Source: Candidatus Chryseopegocella kryptomonas
GTDB taxonomy: Bacteria; Bacteroidota; Ignavibacteria; Kryptoniales; Kryptoniaceae
Length of the DNA stretch: 64,000 nt
Assembly (NCBI RefSeq): GCF_001536065.1
Contig: NZ_CZVW01000007.1
Coordinates: forward strand, 50,093 to 114,092
Direction: 5' to 3'
The position numbers and the translations under genes were made by a program. Below are positions 25,114 to 34,809 of this stretch, one piece after another; the first letter of the stretch is position 1; each line of letters opens with the position of its first letter. The notes under the pieces are model-generated. The model had not been told where the DNA came from. It did no database searches and was given only the letters and a program-made list of their open reading frames with translations.

Positions 25114-26232
25114 TTAGTTGTTGAGAATTTTTGCATAAAATTGCTCATATTTTGGCACGATTAAATTTTTGTCAAAAAGTTTCACTGCTCTTTCTCTTGC
25201 TTGCTCGGAAAATTTTTCATACTTGTTTTTATCTTCAAAAAGCTCAATGACATAAGAAGCCATTCTTTCAACATTTCCAACTTCGGTTAAATATCCAGTT
25301 TCTCCGTGCAGAATAACTTCAGGAAGACCGCCAACATTTGTTGCTATAACAGGGAGACCACAACTCATCGCTTCAAGCGCAGAGAGCCCAAAACTTTCCA
25401 TCTGGCTCGGGAGAATGAATACATCAGCAGAACATAAAATTTCATATAGGGCTTCCTGTTTTCCGAGAAATATGACATCGTCATAAAGTTTTAAAGTTCT
25501 ACATAGGTTTTCAACATCTCCTCTCTCTGGACCATCGCCTATAAAAACAAGTTTACTTGGAATTTTCTTACGCACAATTTCAAAAACACGCACAACATCT
25601 TGAACTCTTTTAACTTTTCTGAAATTTGAAACATGGATGAGAATTTTTTCATCGTTTGGTGCAAATTTTTTGCGAAGTTGAAGATTTTTCACAGGTTTAA
25701 AAATTTCTGTATCAACGAAATTCGGAATAACTTCAATTTCACGCTTTATGTTGTATGTTGAAATAGTAGTTTCACGAAGATACTTTGAGACCGCTGTAAC
25801 TCCGTCGCTTGCTTCAATTCCGAAGCGAACAACGGGAGTAAAACTTGGTTCAAGCCCGACAAGCGTTATATCTGTTCCGTGAAGCGTTGTTATGACTTTA
25901 ATTTTGTTATTAAGTATTGTCTTTGCAAGTATTGCGCTCGTTGCGTGTGGAATTGCATAATGGACATGAATTATGTCAAGATTATGAAATCTTGCCACAT
26001 CTATAATTCGGCTTGCGAGCGCATCCGTGTAAATTGGAAATTCAAAAAGAGGATACTGATAAAGTTCAACCTCGTGAAAGTAGATATTGTCAAGGAATCT
26101 GTTAAGTTTTATCGGAATTGCATAGCAGATGAAATGAATCTCGTGACCTCTATTTGCAAGTTCCTTCCCAAGTTCTGTTGCGACAACTCCACTACCTCCA
26201 TAAGTCGGATAACAAACAATGCCGATACGCAT
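25114..26232 (-). CDS. bshA: N-acetyl-alpha-D-glucosaminyl L-malate synthase BshA (372 aa)
   Basis: This GT4 glycosyltransferase starts with the BshA signature IGIVCYPTYGGSGVVATELG. It contains the malate/UDP-GlcNAc-binding regions LDIIHVHYAIPHATSA, TTLHGTDITLVG, SNFRKVKRV and the GT4 motif ESFGLSALEAMSCGLPV. It catalyses the first step of bacillithiol synthesis. bshB and bshC are not in this window. Confidence 0.92.
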   Translation of the reverse strand: MRIGIVCYPTYGGSGVVATELGKELANRGHEIHFICYAIPIKLNRFLDNIYFHEVELYQYPLFEFPIYTDALASRIIDVARFHNLDIIHVHYAIPHATSAILAKTILNNKIKVITTLHGTDITLVGLEPSFTPVVRFGIEASDGVTAVSKYLRETTISTYNIKREIEVIPNFVDTEIFKPVKNLQLRKKFAPNDEKILIHVSNFRKVKRVQDVVRVFEIVRKKIPSKLVFIGDGPERGDVENLCRTLKLYDDVIFLGKQEALYEILCSADVFILPSQMESFGLSALEAMSCGLPVIATNVGGLPEVILHGETGYLTEVGNVERMASYVIELFEDKNKYEKFSEQARERAVKLFDKNLIVPKYEQFYAKILNN

Positions 26233-26397
26233 AAAATTTTGTTTCTTTGAGTTTGATTTTCAATTAATTTAAAAACAAGCTTTGTCAGTTGCAATTTTTT
26301 GAATTAATGCATATCTTAAACTTGAAGACAAAAAATTGAACTTTTTGAGCGGTTTTTTGTTAAATAATTTTGAGATAAACGAAATTGAAATTAAGCC

Positions 26398-28584
26398 ATG
26401 CTTGTGCTTCAAGATAAATATCAAGCAAAGTTGAAGAAGCTCCTTGAGGTATGTGAGCAAAACCTCAAAAGTTGCAATAAAGAGCTCATAACAAGGGCGT
26501 ATTGGTTCAGCTATAATGCTCATAAAGATAATTACCGTGCGTCGGGTGAGCCGTATTTTAACCATCCTTATGAAGTTGCGATGATCGTTGCAAATGAAAT
26601 CCCGCTTGACGATATATCTGTTGCAAGCGCTTTGCTTCACGATATTGTTGAAGATACATCTTTCACGCTTGATGATATAAAAGAAGAATTCGGCGATAAA
26701 ATAGCCACAATCGTTGATGGACTTACCAAAATTCAGGGAATTTTTGAAAGTGATAATTATAACATTGTTGAGGCGGAAAATTATAGAAAACTTTTAATTG
26801 CTCTTTCAACCGATGTCAGAGTTATACTTGTTAAGTTTGCGGATCGTCTTCACAACATGCGAACGCTTGAATATCTTCCTGAACAGAAAAGAAAAAGAAT
26901 TGCAAAAGAGACGCTTGAAATTTACGCACCGCTTGCACATAGGTTAGGGCTTGCTCAAATAAAGTGGGAACTTGAAGACCTTGCTTTTAAATATCTAAAT
27001 CCCGAAGCATATGAAGACATAGCAAGGCGAGTCGCTCAAACGAGAAAACAAAGAGAAGAATACATAAAAGAATTTGCAAAGCCGATTGAAAAAGAACTCA
27101 AAGAACACGGTTTCAAATTTGAAATAAGTGGTCGTCCGAAACATCTTTACAGCATTTACAATAAAATGGTCAAAAGAGGAAAAGCATTTGAAGAGATTTA
27201 CGATCTTTTCGCTGTTAGAATTATACTTGACACTGAAAATACAACTGATTGCTGGACGACTTATGGAATAGTAACAAGCATTTACAGACCTGTCCCCGAA
27301 AGATTCAAAGATTACATCACAAATCCGAAATCAAACGGTTATCGCTCAATTCACACAACTGTAATCGGTCCTGGTGGAAGAATGGTTGAGGTTCAGATAA
27401 GAACTCGGGCGATGCACGAGATCGCAGAGAAAGGTCTTGCTGCACATTGGAAATATAAAGAAAATATAACGGAAACAGACAAACAGTTTGAGCAATGGAT
27501 AAAGTGGGTTCGTGATATACTTGAAAATCCAACGGATGTGGCGGAGTTTATTGAAGAGTTGAAGTTTAATCTTTATCAAGATGAAATTTATGTTTTCACT
27601 CCAAAGGGTGATTTAAAAGTTTTGCCGAAAGGTTCAACGCCTGTTGATTTCGCTTTTGAAATTCATACAGAGATAGGACTTCGTTGCATAGGTGCAAAGG
27701 TGAATGGGCGAGTTGTTCCCCTTGATTATCAACTCAAAACAGGTGATCAAGTTGAGATAATAACTGGAAAACATCGGATGCCAAGCCGTGATTGGTTGAA
27801 GTTTGTTGTCACTTCAAAAGCAAAAGCACAAATTAAAAAATGGATAAATGAAGAAAAGCGACGCCTTATTGAAGTTGGCAAAGAATTCTGGGAGAAAAAA
27901 GTTAAAAAGAGCAAAATTCACATAAACGACGATGAACTTTTGAAAATCGTGAGGGACTTATACAAATTTGACAATTTGCAGAAGTTTTATCTTGCAATTG
28001 CAGAGGGGACGATTGATCCGAGTGATTTGATATTGAAGATAGAAGACAAACATAAACGGAAAGAACAGGCGAAGCAAGAAGATATAGAGCAAGCGAAGGA
28101 AATTGTCAGCGAGATTTTAAAACCTAAAAAAGCAATCACAATTGACGGAACTGCATCTGATTTGCTTTACACATTTGCAAAGTGCTGTCGTCCTGTCCCA
28201 GGCGATGAAATAATTGGATTTGTTACACGAGGCGAGGGCATAAAAATTCACCGCAAAGATTGTGTAAACATTGAAAAATTAAAAGAGCAGGATGAAGATA
28301 GATTGATTGATGTCGTCTGGTCGGCGATGCTTGATGGTATGGCTTTCCCTGCTGGAATTGTAATTGAAGGGGAAGATAAACCAGGGATGCTTAAAGAAAT
28401 AACAACGATCATATCTGGTTATCAAAACACAAATATAAAAAGTGTCAACATTAACACTGAAAATTCAATTTTCCACGGCATCATAACTGTTGAAGTTAAA
28501 AATGTTGAGCATTTGAATGCTTTGATTGACAAATTAAGAAGAATTCCAGGGGTTTACGGCGTTGCAAGATATCAAGAAGGATAA
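26398..28584 (+). CDS. rel: Bifunctional (p)ppGpp synthetase/hydrolase, Rel/SpoT (728 aa)
   Basis: Domains in order: HD hydrolase (~45-150, with FNHPYEVA and LLHDIVEDT intact), synthetase (~240-350, RPKHLYSIYNKM, YDLFAVRII, NGYRSIHTTV), TGS (~400-460, VFTPKGDLKVLPKGSTPVDFAF), helical/zinc-finger region (FAKCCRPVPGDEIIGFVTRG) and a C-terminal ACT domain (~655-725). An intact HD motif and RxK-type synthetase loop point to a bifunctional enzyme. It sets the stringent response. Confidence 0.95.
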   Translation: MLVLQDKYQAKLKKLLEVCEQNLKSCNKELITRAYWFSYNAHKDNYRASGEPYFNHPYEVAMIVANEIPLDDISVASALLHDIVEDTSFTLDDIKEEFGDKIATIVDGLTKIQGIFESDNYNIVEAENYRKLLIALSTDVRVILVKFADRLHNMRTLEYLPEQKRKRIAKETLEIYAPLAHRLGLAQIKWELEDLAFKYLNPEAYEDIARRVAQTRKQREEYIKEFAKPIEKELKEHGFKFEISGRPKHLYSIYNKMVKRGKAFEEIYDLFAVRIILDTENTTDCWTTYGIVTSIYRPVPERFKDYITNPKSNGYRSIHTTVIGPGGRMVEVQIRTRAMHEIAEKGLAAHWKYKENITETDKQFEQWIKWVRDILENPTDVAEFIEELKFNLYQDEIYVFTPKGDLKVLPKGSTPVDFAFEIHTEIGLRCIGAKVNGRVVPLDYQLKTGDQVEIITGKHRMPSRDWLKFVVTSKAKAQIKKWINEEKRRLIEVGKEFWEKKVKKSKIHINDDELLKIVRDLYKFDNLQKFYLAIAEGTIDPSDLILKIEDKHKRKEQAKQEDIEQAKEIVSEILKPKKAITIDGTASDLLYTFAKCCRPVPGDEIIGFVTRGEGIKIHRKDCVNIEKLKEQDEDRLIDVVWSAMLDGMAFPAGIVIEGEDKPGMLKEITTIISGYQNTNIKSVNINTENSIFHGIITVEVKNVEHLNALIDKLRRIPGVYGVARYQEG

Positions 28585-28603
28585 ATTTTCAGGTGGTAGA
28601 ATA

Positions 28604-29038
28604 ATGGGGATTGATTTCGGAAGCAGAAGAATCGGAATTTCAATAAGTGATCCAACGCTTACAATTGCCCAAGGATTATTAGTTCTTGAAAACGATTCAA
28701 AAATTTTTGACGAAATAAATAAAATTTGCTCTCAATACAATGTTGGTTTAGTTGTCGTCGGTTTGCCTGTTAAATTGAGCGGAAAACATTCAAATAAAAC
28801 GAACGAAGTTATTAAATTTATCAACGAACTTAAATCAAAATTGAAAATTGAAGTCATTGGCTGGGACGAGCGATTTACAACTAAACTTGCTCACAAGTCA
28901 AAGATAGAAATGAACCTGAAAAAGAAGAAAAGACAAGACAAAAATTTAAATGACCTTATTGCTTCGTCTTTGATTTTGCAAAGTTATCTTGATTATCTGA
29001 AAAACAAAGAGATGATGATAGCACGTGAGGAAAATTAA
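28604..29038 (+). CDS. ruvX: RuvX/YqgF family Holliday-junction resolvase-like protein (144 aa)
   Basis: RNase H-like fold with GIDFGSRRIGISISDP, the Walker-like VVVGLPVKLSGK and the conserved end WDERFTTKLA ... DLIASSLILQSYLD. YqgF/RuvX acts in pre-16S rRNA processing and perhaps DNA repair. The ATG at 28604 has AGGTGG at 28591-28596. A TTG at 28562 (overlapping rel by 23 bp) would add 14 residues and would keep the family's usual R-I just before the strand, so the start is not settled. Confidence 0.88.
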   Translation: MGIDFGSRRIGISISDPTLTIAQGLLVLENDSKIFDEINKICSQYNVGLVVVGLPVKLSGKHSNKTNEVIKFINELKSKLKIEVIGWDERFTTKLAHKSKIEMNLKKKKRQDKNLNDLIASSLILQSYLDYLKNKEMMIAREEN

Positions 29039-29756
29039 AATTGCAATTGCTTTAGTTATTTTATTTTTTGCTGGCTATTTGATTTATGAATTTGTCAAAA
29101 TTGATCGTGAGATTGAGAAATTGAAATATGAAAATCCGAAAATCACCGCACTTATGAAACAACGGATGAACGAGGCGAAAAGAAAAGGCAAACCATATAG
29201 AATAAATCAGATTTGGATTCCGCTGTCAAGAGTTTCACCGTATTTGATTGATGCGGTGATTGTCTCTGAAGATGCAAGTTTTTTCTCACATCAAGGGATT
29301 GATTGGTATGAGGTTAAAGAGTCAATAAAGAAAAATTTTGAAAGAGGTAAAATCGTTCGTGGTGCAAGCACAATAACTATGCAGGTTGCGAAAAATCTTT
29401 TTCTTTCAACATCAAGAAATCCTTTGAGAAAATTTGTTGAAGTTTTGATCGCACTGCGAATGGAGCAAAAATTATCAAAGCGAAGAATTCTTGAAATTTA
29501 TCTTAACATTGTTGAACTTGGTGATGGAATTTTTGGGGTTGAATCCGCATCAAGAAGATATTTTGGAAAGTCAGCATCGGAATTAACACTTGAAGAATCC
29601 GCACGGCTTGTATCAATTATCCCAAGCCCTTTGAGATACACGCCAAATTCAAACAAAAAGTTTGTAAATTGGAGAACGAAGTTAATTTTGAATAGATTGC
29701 TTGCAAGGGAAAAAATAAAAGCGGGGTTTTCAAATGAATCTGGATCAATTGAATAA
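29025..29756 (+). CDS. mtgA: Monofunctional peptidoglycan glycosyltransferase MtgA (243 aa)
   Basis: One N-terminal TM helix (~3-24) precedes a GT51 domain: catalytic Glu in VSEDASFFSHQGIDWYEV, GASTITMQVAKNLFL, KRRILEIYLNIVELGDGIFGVE and the ending LVSIIPSPLRY. It polymerises lipid II glycan strands without a transpeptidase domain. The GTG start overlaps ruvX by 14 bp and the stop overlaps the next gene by 23 bp. Confidence 0.92.
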   Translation: MRKIKIAIALVILFFAGYLIYEFVKIDREIEKLKYENPKITALMKQRMNEAKRKGKPYRINQIWIPLSRVSPYLIDAVIVSEDASFFSHQGIDWYEVKESIKKNFERGKIVRGASTITMQVAKNLFLSTSRNPLRKFVEVLIALRMEQKLSKRRILEIYLNIVELGDGIFGVESASRRYFGKSASELTLEESARLVSIIPSPLRYTPNSNKKFVNWRTKLILNRLLAREKIKAGFSNESGSIE

Positions 29757-30369
29757 TATTCTTTTTGAAGGGGAAGGGTTAACAGTTGAATTTAAAAGAA
29801 AAGTTTCATCGCCAGAAAAAATAGCAAGAGCGATGATCGCCTTTGCAAATACCCACGGTGGAGTTTTAATCTTTGGAATTGATGACGATGGAAGCGTCGT
29901 CGGGGTTGACAGCGAAAAAGAAGAAATTGATCTTATCTTTCAAGCAGCGACACAACATTGTTATCCACCAATTGAGCCCAAAATTGAAATTTTTGAACTC
30001 AATGGCAAAGATGTTATAGTTGTGACCATTGAACAAAGCGAAAATAGACCCCATCATCTCGTCAGTTCAAATGGTGATGCGGGAAAAGTTTTTATCCGAA
30101 TCGGCTCTCAAAATGTTATAGCAAGTGATGAGATGATAAAACTTATAAAATCCGAAATGGAAGAACAACCATTGAGAATAACGATAGGTGAGAAAGAAAG
30201 GCGACTTCTAAATTATCTTGATAACTTTGGAAGAATAACTGTGAAAGAGTTCAGCAAACTTGTAAATATCACCGAATCAGAAGCATCGGATATACTTGTG
30301 AATCTGGTGAGGGCTGGTATTTTGAAAATTCATGCCACAGGAGGAGATGATTATTTCACCCTTGCTTGA
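29734..30369 (+). CDS. AlbA_2/Schlafen-type ATP-binding domain protein with winged helix (211 aa)
   Basis: The N-terminal AlbA_2 domain (~10-135) shows VEFKRKVSSPEKIARAMIAFANTHGG, VLIFGIDDDGSVVG and the later VFIRIGSQNVIAS. A C-terminal winged-helix segment (~150-205, ESEASDILVNLVRAGILKIH) follows. This pair is seen in putative transcription regulators and some defence or RNA-cleaving proteins; the specific role is unknown. It is coupled to mtgA by a 23-bp overlap and converges with the SpoU gene, sharing 19 bp at the 3' ends. Confidence 0.82.
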   Translation: MNLDQLNNILFEGEGLTVEFKRKVSSPEKIARAMIAFANTHGGVLIFGIDDDGSVVGVDSEKEEIDLIFQAATQHCYPPIEPKIEIFELNGKDVIVVTIEQSENRPHHLVSSNGDAGKVFIRIGSQNVIASDEMIKLIKSEMEEQPLRITIGEKERRLLNYLDNFGRITVKEFSKLVNITESEASDILVNLVRAGILKIHATGGDDYFTLA

Positions 30370-30902
30370 CTTGTTATATAAATTTTCACAAGTTCAAAAA
30401 CCGCAATCCCATAAGCAACTGCAACATTTAACGAATGTTTTATGCCAAACTGTGGTATCTCAACCGAAAAATCACACATTGATAAAACTTCATCAGATAT
30501 TCCCGTTATCTCATTCCCAATGATCAAACAGATTGGAAAGTCATCGGGTTTGATTTCATAGTAAGGTATGCTTTCGTCAGTAATTTCAAGTGCGACAATT
30601 TTTACATTTTTTTCTCGCAATGATTTAATCACATCAATTGGGTTTTTGTGATATTCCCACGGAACGCTTTCAATAGCACCAAGTGCGGTCTTTTCAATGT
30701 CTTTTCTCGGTGGATGTGGTGTGTAGCCCGTTAAATAAAGTTTCTTTATAAGTGCAGCATCGCTTGTTCTAAAAATTGAACCAACATTATAAACGCTTCT
30801 GACATTATCAAGCAAGACATAAATTGGATGGCGTTCAATGTTTTTTAGTTCTTCAAGTGTGTGCCTTTTTTTCTCAATTTCAAGTGGCGTAAGTTTTCGC
30901 AT
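30351..30902 (-). CDS. SpoU/TrmH-family RNA ribose methyltransferase (183 aa)
   Basis: SPOUT fold with knot motifs: motif 1 NVRSVYNVGSIFRTSDAA, motif 2 LIIGNEITGISDEVL, motif 3 IPQFGIKHSLNVAVAYGIAVFE. It uses S-adenosylmethionine to 2'-O-methylate tRNA or rRNA. It lacks the N-terminal substrate-binding domain of RlmB, so a short TrmL- or TrmH-like target is more likely. Confidence 0.9.
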   Translation of the reverse strand: MRKLTPLEIEKKRHTLEELKNIERHPIYVLLDNVRSVYNVGSIFRTSDAALIKKLYLTGYTPHPPRKDIEKTALGAIESVPWEYHKNPIDVIKSLREKNVKIVALEITDESIPYYEIKPDDFPICLIIGNEITGISDEVLSMCDFSVEIPQFGIKHSLNVAVAYGIAVFELVKIYITSQARVK

Positions 30903-30992
30903 TTTCGGGAATTTTTAATTTTTCCCTTGCTGTTAAAGTAATTAAAAAATAAATCCGAAAAACAAAATTAGAAAACAAAATTTGCTTTTGAA

Positions 30993-31214
30993 ATGGTTTT
31001 CGTAGCAGAAACTGAAGATAATCGGCTGGTCATTTTCGGAAATAAAGAAGAAGGTTATTTCTACATAGAATTTACTGGAAATGTTGAAACGCCCAGAATT
31101 GAAAAATACAAACTCACACGAGAAGTTCTTCTTGGACTTCTTGAAAGAAAACTTGACCGTTACAGCAAAAAAGGATTAAATGTCGTATTTGAGAGAATGG
31201 CAGAATCGGACTAA
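30993..31214 (+). CDS. Small hypothetical protein (73 aa)
   Basis: It is an acidic/basic mixed protein beginning MVFVAETEDNRLVIFGNKEE and ending in a basic helix and ERMAESD. It looks like a beta-rich N-terminal half and a helical C-terminal half. It stands alone between two minus-strand genes and shares its last 4 bp with the convergent thioredoxin gene. No family recognised; it is kept because it fills the gap exactly and its codon use resembles that of its neighbours. Confidence 0.6.
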   Translation: MVFVAETEDNRLVIFGNKEEGYFYIEFTGNVETPRIEKYKLTREVLLGLLERKLDRYSKKGLNVVFERMAESD

Positions 31215-31717
31215 TTTTTCGGCAATCCACCAGTTTTTTCAAGATAGTCGTCAAAACTCATCTTCAAGTAGTAATCATCTCCGATAAATGTCAAAATTTT
31301 CATAAACACTTCTGCTGGAAAATAACCTGGAACTGCGGTTATGGGTTGCATATCTTCACGGATGAAGATGGTTGTAGGGAAACCCTCAACTCCAAAGATA
31401 TAAGCAAGTTCCATTTCGCTATATTCCCGACCTTCAAATGTATGCTTCGTTTCAGATTCAGCGTTAAGTTTTACAAGGATAAATTTTGAGTTGAGATAAT
31501 TTTTGACTTTTGAATCAGTGTAAACTTCTTCATCCATCTTCTTGCACCATTCACACCAGTCGGTATAAACATCTATCAAAACTTTTTTCTTTTCAGATTG
31601 TGCAATTTTCAAGCCGTCGGAAAAAGAATACCATTTCAATTCTTTTGGTGTATCTTGAATTTTAAGCGTTAATCCTGTGAATAGGATTGCTATGATGAAA
31701 ACGAGAATTGTTCGCAT
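31211..31717 (-). CDS. Exported thioredoxin-like protein (168 aa)
   Basis: Signal peptide or anchor (~1-18), then a thioredoxin fold: KKVLIDVYTDWCEWCKKMDEEVY with active-site CEWC, and the cis-proline loop EGFPTTIF. It resembles the C-terminal domain of DsbD and periplasmic thiol reductases. The protein probably acts on extracytoplasmic cysteines. It is last of the co-directional series beginning at korA. Confidence 0.87.
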   Translation of the reverse strand: MRTILVFIIAILFTGLTLKIQDTPKELKWYSFSDGLKIAQSEKKKVLIDVYTDWCEWCKKMDEEVYTDSKVKNYLNSKFILVKLNAESETKHTFEGREYSEMELAYIFGVEGFPTTIFIREDMQPITAVPGYFPAEVFMKILTFIGDDYYLKMSFDDYLEKTGGLPKN

Positions 31718-31749
31718 TTTTTAATCTCCTTTTTGAGTTTTTGAAACTT

Positions 31750-32964
31750 TCAAAATATATCAAATTGATACATAAAAGGCAAAGAATCCGCAAAAACAGG
31801 GTCAAGAAATTTTATCATCTTGAAATCACCTCGTATCTTTCCAGTTTGATAAAGTGATGTTGGCTTGACGAATCCAGAAAAAATTTGTGAAAATGTGGCG
31901 ATGTCGGTTTCAATATCAGGAATTTTTGAATCAATTTTTTTGATGTTTATGTTTCTGTCTTCAACGATAATTTTAAATGTAAAGTTATTTTCGGGGATGA
32001 GATCGTCTTTTATTGATATTGAGGTTTCAAAATTTGGGGCGTTGGCGATTTTTAAAAGTTTAAGGGCTTCTTCAAGGTTTATAATTCTCATCATAAAACC
32101 AGAGCAAATTGAGGCAAATGATTTATACTCAAAAAATGGTCGTTTAAATTCTCGCTCTCTTGGTTCAATCAGAACATCAAAAAGTGGCTCATCTGGCGGA
32201 GCAAGATATTTTATCTTCACAACTTGTTCTGTCAGAGATGCTAAAAAACCCCAAAGTCCACGATATGCTTCGGGCGTCAGCGCAACAAGTTCTTTTATTT
32301 CCATCTCAACAAGACCCCTTCCATTTTTCTTCATCTCAAACGAAACATATCCAAGGAGATCGCCATCTTCATAGACATATGGATTTGGAAAGTTCGGGAA
32401 AATAACACGAGTCCAGAAAGCATCATTTCGGTAAAGTGCGAAATTAACATTGAGAATTTTTTCAGCATAAACTTTTTTTATTTTCTCACGATCAGAAATT
32501 TTCATTTTTCTGACATTAAATCTTTCCTCAAACATCGGTATATTTGATGGCTCAATTTCATAAAGCATAACCGAGCCAATGAATTCCCAGCCATATTTTC
32601 TGTAAAACCTATGTTGGAATGGATAAAGCAGGGAAAATGGATATTTTGCGTTAAACATTCTTTTGAGCGCATCTTTGAGCATCATATCTGCGATTCCTCT
32701 TCTTCTGTATTCAGGCAAAACCGCAACTGCGGAAATTCCACCAGCATCAACGATTTTATTCTTGAAAGAAACTTTCAATGGAATTATCTTAACACATGCG
32801 ACTATATCAACCCCATCCTCAACCACGATTATGTCCCTGAAACTATATCTTGGATTGTCTATCAAATTTTCTCGCAAGCCGTGATAATCTGGAATTAAAA
32901 ATGCGGTTGAAATTATGTGTGTTATATCGTCAATGTCTGCTGATTTCGCCTGACGAATTTTCAT
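31750..32964 (-). CDS. Eis-like GNAT acetyltransferase (404 aa)
   Basis: The N-terminal GNAT domain has the acetyl-CoA site VLPEYRRRGIADMMLKDALK. A second GNAT-like domain and a C-terminal SCP2-like region follow, the three-part plan of Eis. The last segment (TDIATFSQIFSGFVKPTSL) fits the SCP2-like end. Mycobacterial Eis acetylates aminoglycosides and proteins; other family members have unknown substrates. Its start overlaps the upstream GT9 gene by 35 bp. Confidence 0.85.
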   Translation of the reverse strand: MKIRQAKSADIDDITHIISTAFLIPDYHGLRENLIDNPRYSFRDIIVVEDGVDIVACVKIIPLKVSFKNKIVDAGGISAVAVLPEYRRRGIADMMLKDALKRMFNAKYPFSLLYPFQHRFYRKYGWEFIGSVMLYEIEPSNIPMFEERFNVRKMKISDREKIKKVYAEKILNVNFALYRNDAFWTRVIFPNFPNPYVYEDGDLLGYVSFEMKKNGRGLVEMEIKELVALTPEAYRGLWGFLASLTEQVVKIKYLAPPDEPLFDVLIEPREREFKRPFFEYKSFASICSGFMMRIINLEEALKLLKIANAPNFETSISIKDDLIPENNFTFKIIVEDRNINIKKIDSKIPDIETDIATFSQIFSGFVKPTSLYQTGKIRGDFKMIKFLDPVFADSLPFMYQFDIF

Positions 32965-34015
32965 CTTCGTTTAAGGACGAAACTTTAATTTTTGTTTCGG
33001 ATAAAATTTTGCGAATTGCTTTCAATACATCTTCAACTTCAATTCCGCCTTCAAATGTGCATATATGTGGATCGCCTGGGCATTTCGCTTGACAGTAATT
33101 TTCTGGCGGTAGAATTATTTCGTGCCTGTTTCCAAGCGGACCCCAAAGTTTTGGAGAGCACGCTGGAAGGGGACAAAACATTGAAACAGTTGGAACTTTC
33201 AACGCTGAAGCTATGTGCATTGCCCCAGTGCTTGATGATATGAGAAGATCAAATCTTGAAACATAAAGAATTAACTCACGCAGTTTAGAATTTTGTATAA
33301 GTTTAATTTTTGATGAGTTGAGCTTTTCAAATTCAAGTCGCGCATCGGTATTGTTGAAAAGATTGACATAAATTTTTGCGTTTGGGATTTCTTCAAGAAT
33401 TTTTTTCGTAAGTTCAATATATTTTTCAATTTTCCAGTTTGGTGAAGATTTACCGCTGAGTGGGTTTATGCCGATTACGATTTCGTTTTCTTCTTTTGGG
33501 ACAAGTTTTTCTGCTTGTTTTATCTCTTCATTTGTTAAGAAAATTTCTGGTTCAATGTTTTCGCTTTTGACACCGATTTTTCGCCCGAGGTCAAGTGAAT
33601 AATCCGCTTCGTGTCTTAATGGGTTATATTTTTTTCTGCTCACATATTTCATAAAAGTTAAAACTCCGTATAACCTTATCCCAACATTAATTCTTGTCCT
33701 TATCCCTGCTAAAAATGTCATCCATGCGTGCCTTTGCGTTGGCAAAAGATGAAGAGCAATGTTAAATTTGTATTTTCTCAACTTAAAAACCTGTTTCAAG
33801 AATCCTTTAAAACCTTTATCTTCACCCTCGTAATCATCAACAATTATATCATCAATGTGTGGATTGTTCAAGAAAACATCTTTTGTTTGAGGTCTGAGCA
33901 TAACTGCGATAAAGGAATCGGGGAAAGTTTTTCTTAATTCTCTCACAAGCGGGGTTGCAAGCACTACGTCCCCAACTCTATCTGGACGAATTACGAGAAT
34001 TCTTTTTTGCTTCAT
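32930..34015 (-). CDS. Glycosyltransferase family 9 (heptosyltransferase-like, 361 aa)
   Basis: The N-terminus RILVIRPDRVGDVVLATPLVRELRK is the GT9 signature. The C-terminal donor-binding part reads GINPLSGKSSPNWKIEKYIEL, SSSTGAMHIASALKVPTVSMF. A Cys-rich patch (CQAKCPGDPHIC) sits before the final helix. Such enzymes add ADP-heptose or related sugars to lipopolysaccharide core. Its start overlaps the DUF72 stop by 4 bp. Confidence 0.9.
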   Translation of the reverse strand: MKQKRILVIRPDRVGDVVLATPLVRELRKTFPDSFIAVMLRPQTKDVFLNNPHIDDIIVDDYEGEDKGFKGFLKQVFKLRKYKFNIALHLLPTQRHAWMTFLAGIRTRINVGIRLYGVLTFMKYVSRKKYNPLRHEADYSLDLGRKIGVKSENIEPEIFLTNEEIKQAEKLVPKEENEIVIGINPLSGKSSPNWKIEKYIELTKKILEEIPNAKIYVNLFNNTDARLEFEKLNSSKIKLIQNSKLRELILYVSRFDLLISSSTGAMHIASALKVPTVSMFCPLPACSPKLWGPLGNRHEIILPPENYCQAKCPGDPHICTFEGGIEVEDVLKAIRKILSETKIKVSSLNEDENSSGEISRH

Positions 34016-34794
34016 TTTATGCCTTCCTCTTCAAGAATCTTTTGTAACATTTGTGCGTTTTTTGGAGCACTTCCACGATGACAGTTGTTAAAGAAAATGT
34101 AAAGTGTTTCAACTTTCTCATTTAACTCCTTTATTCTCGGTATCCACTCTCTCAATTCACTTTCTGAATAAAGGTAATCATATCTTTCCCCAACTCCACC
34201 TTCCCACCAGTTTTGGGCGTTTCTTCCGTGAAATCTTATGTAGCCAATTTTTTTACTTGTTGCGATGCTCTGCGGTGGAATTAAGCCCTTTAATCTCGGT
34301 TCATCAACGCAAACATAGGGAATATCATTTTCTGCTAAAAATTTATATGCAGAATCATTTACCCAACTTATATTTCTAAATTCAACTATGAGCGGGACAC
34401 CATTTGCAAATTTTTTCGTTTCAAGAATGTAATCTCTGTTTTCAGGTGTATCTTTGAAAGAATACGGGAATTGTGCGAGAAAACCTTTTAACTTTGAAGA
34501 CCTCATCAACGGTTCGGTTGATTTCAAAAGTGCTTCCATCGCTTCACGATTTCCCTCTCTTTGATGAGTCGTTTGCTTGTGAACTTTTACGATAAAGTGA
34601 AAATCGGGTGGTGTTTTTTTGTCAAGATGATAAAAGACAGTTGGACTTGGAATTCGGTAATAGGTTGAGTTTATCTCAACGGCATTGAAAAATTTTTTAT
34701 AATAATCAAGCATCTTTCCATCTTCAATGTTTTCGGGATAAAAAGTTCCACGCCAGTCCTGAAAACTATATCCAGATGTTCCGATCAAAATCAT
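34012..34794 (-). CDS. DUF72 (YecE-like) protein (260 aa)
   Basis: It begins ILIGTSGYSFQDWRGTFYPE and contains FNAVEINSTYYRIPSP and YIRFHGRN, the hallmarks of the DUF72 TIM-barrel family. YIFFNNCHRGSAPKNAQML near the end is also conserved. Biochemical role unknown. It lies 15 bp after the korB-like gene and is coupled to the GT9 gene. Confidence 0.92.
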   Translation of the reverse strand: MILIGTSGYSFQDWRGTFYPENIEDGKMLDYYKKFFNAVEINSTYYRIPSPTVFYHLDKKTPPDFHFIVKVHKQTTHQREGNREAMEALLKSTEPLMRSSKLKGFLAQFPYSFKDTPENRDYILETKKFANGVPLIVEFRNISWVNDSAYKFLAENDIPYVCVDEPRLKGLIPPQSIATSKKIGYIRFHGRNAQNWWEGGVGERYDYLYSESELREWIPRIKELNEKVETLYIFFNNCHRGSAPKNAQMLQKILEEEGIK

Positions 34795-34809
34795 CTATGT
34801 TTAAAAAAT

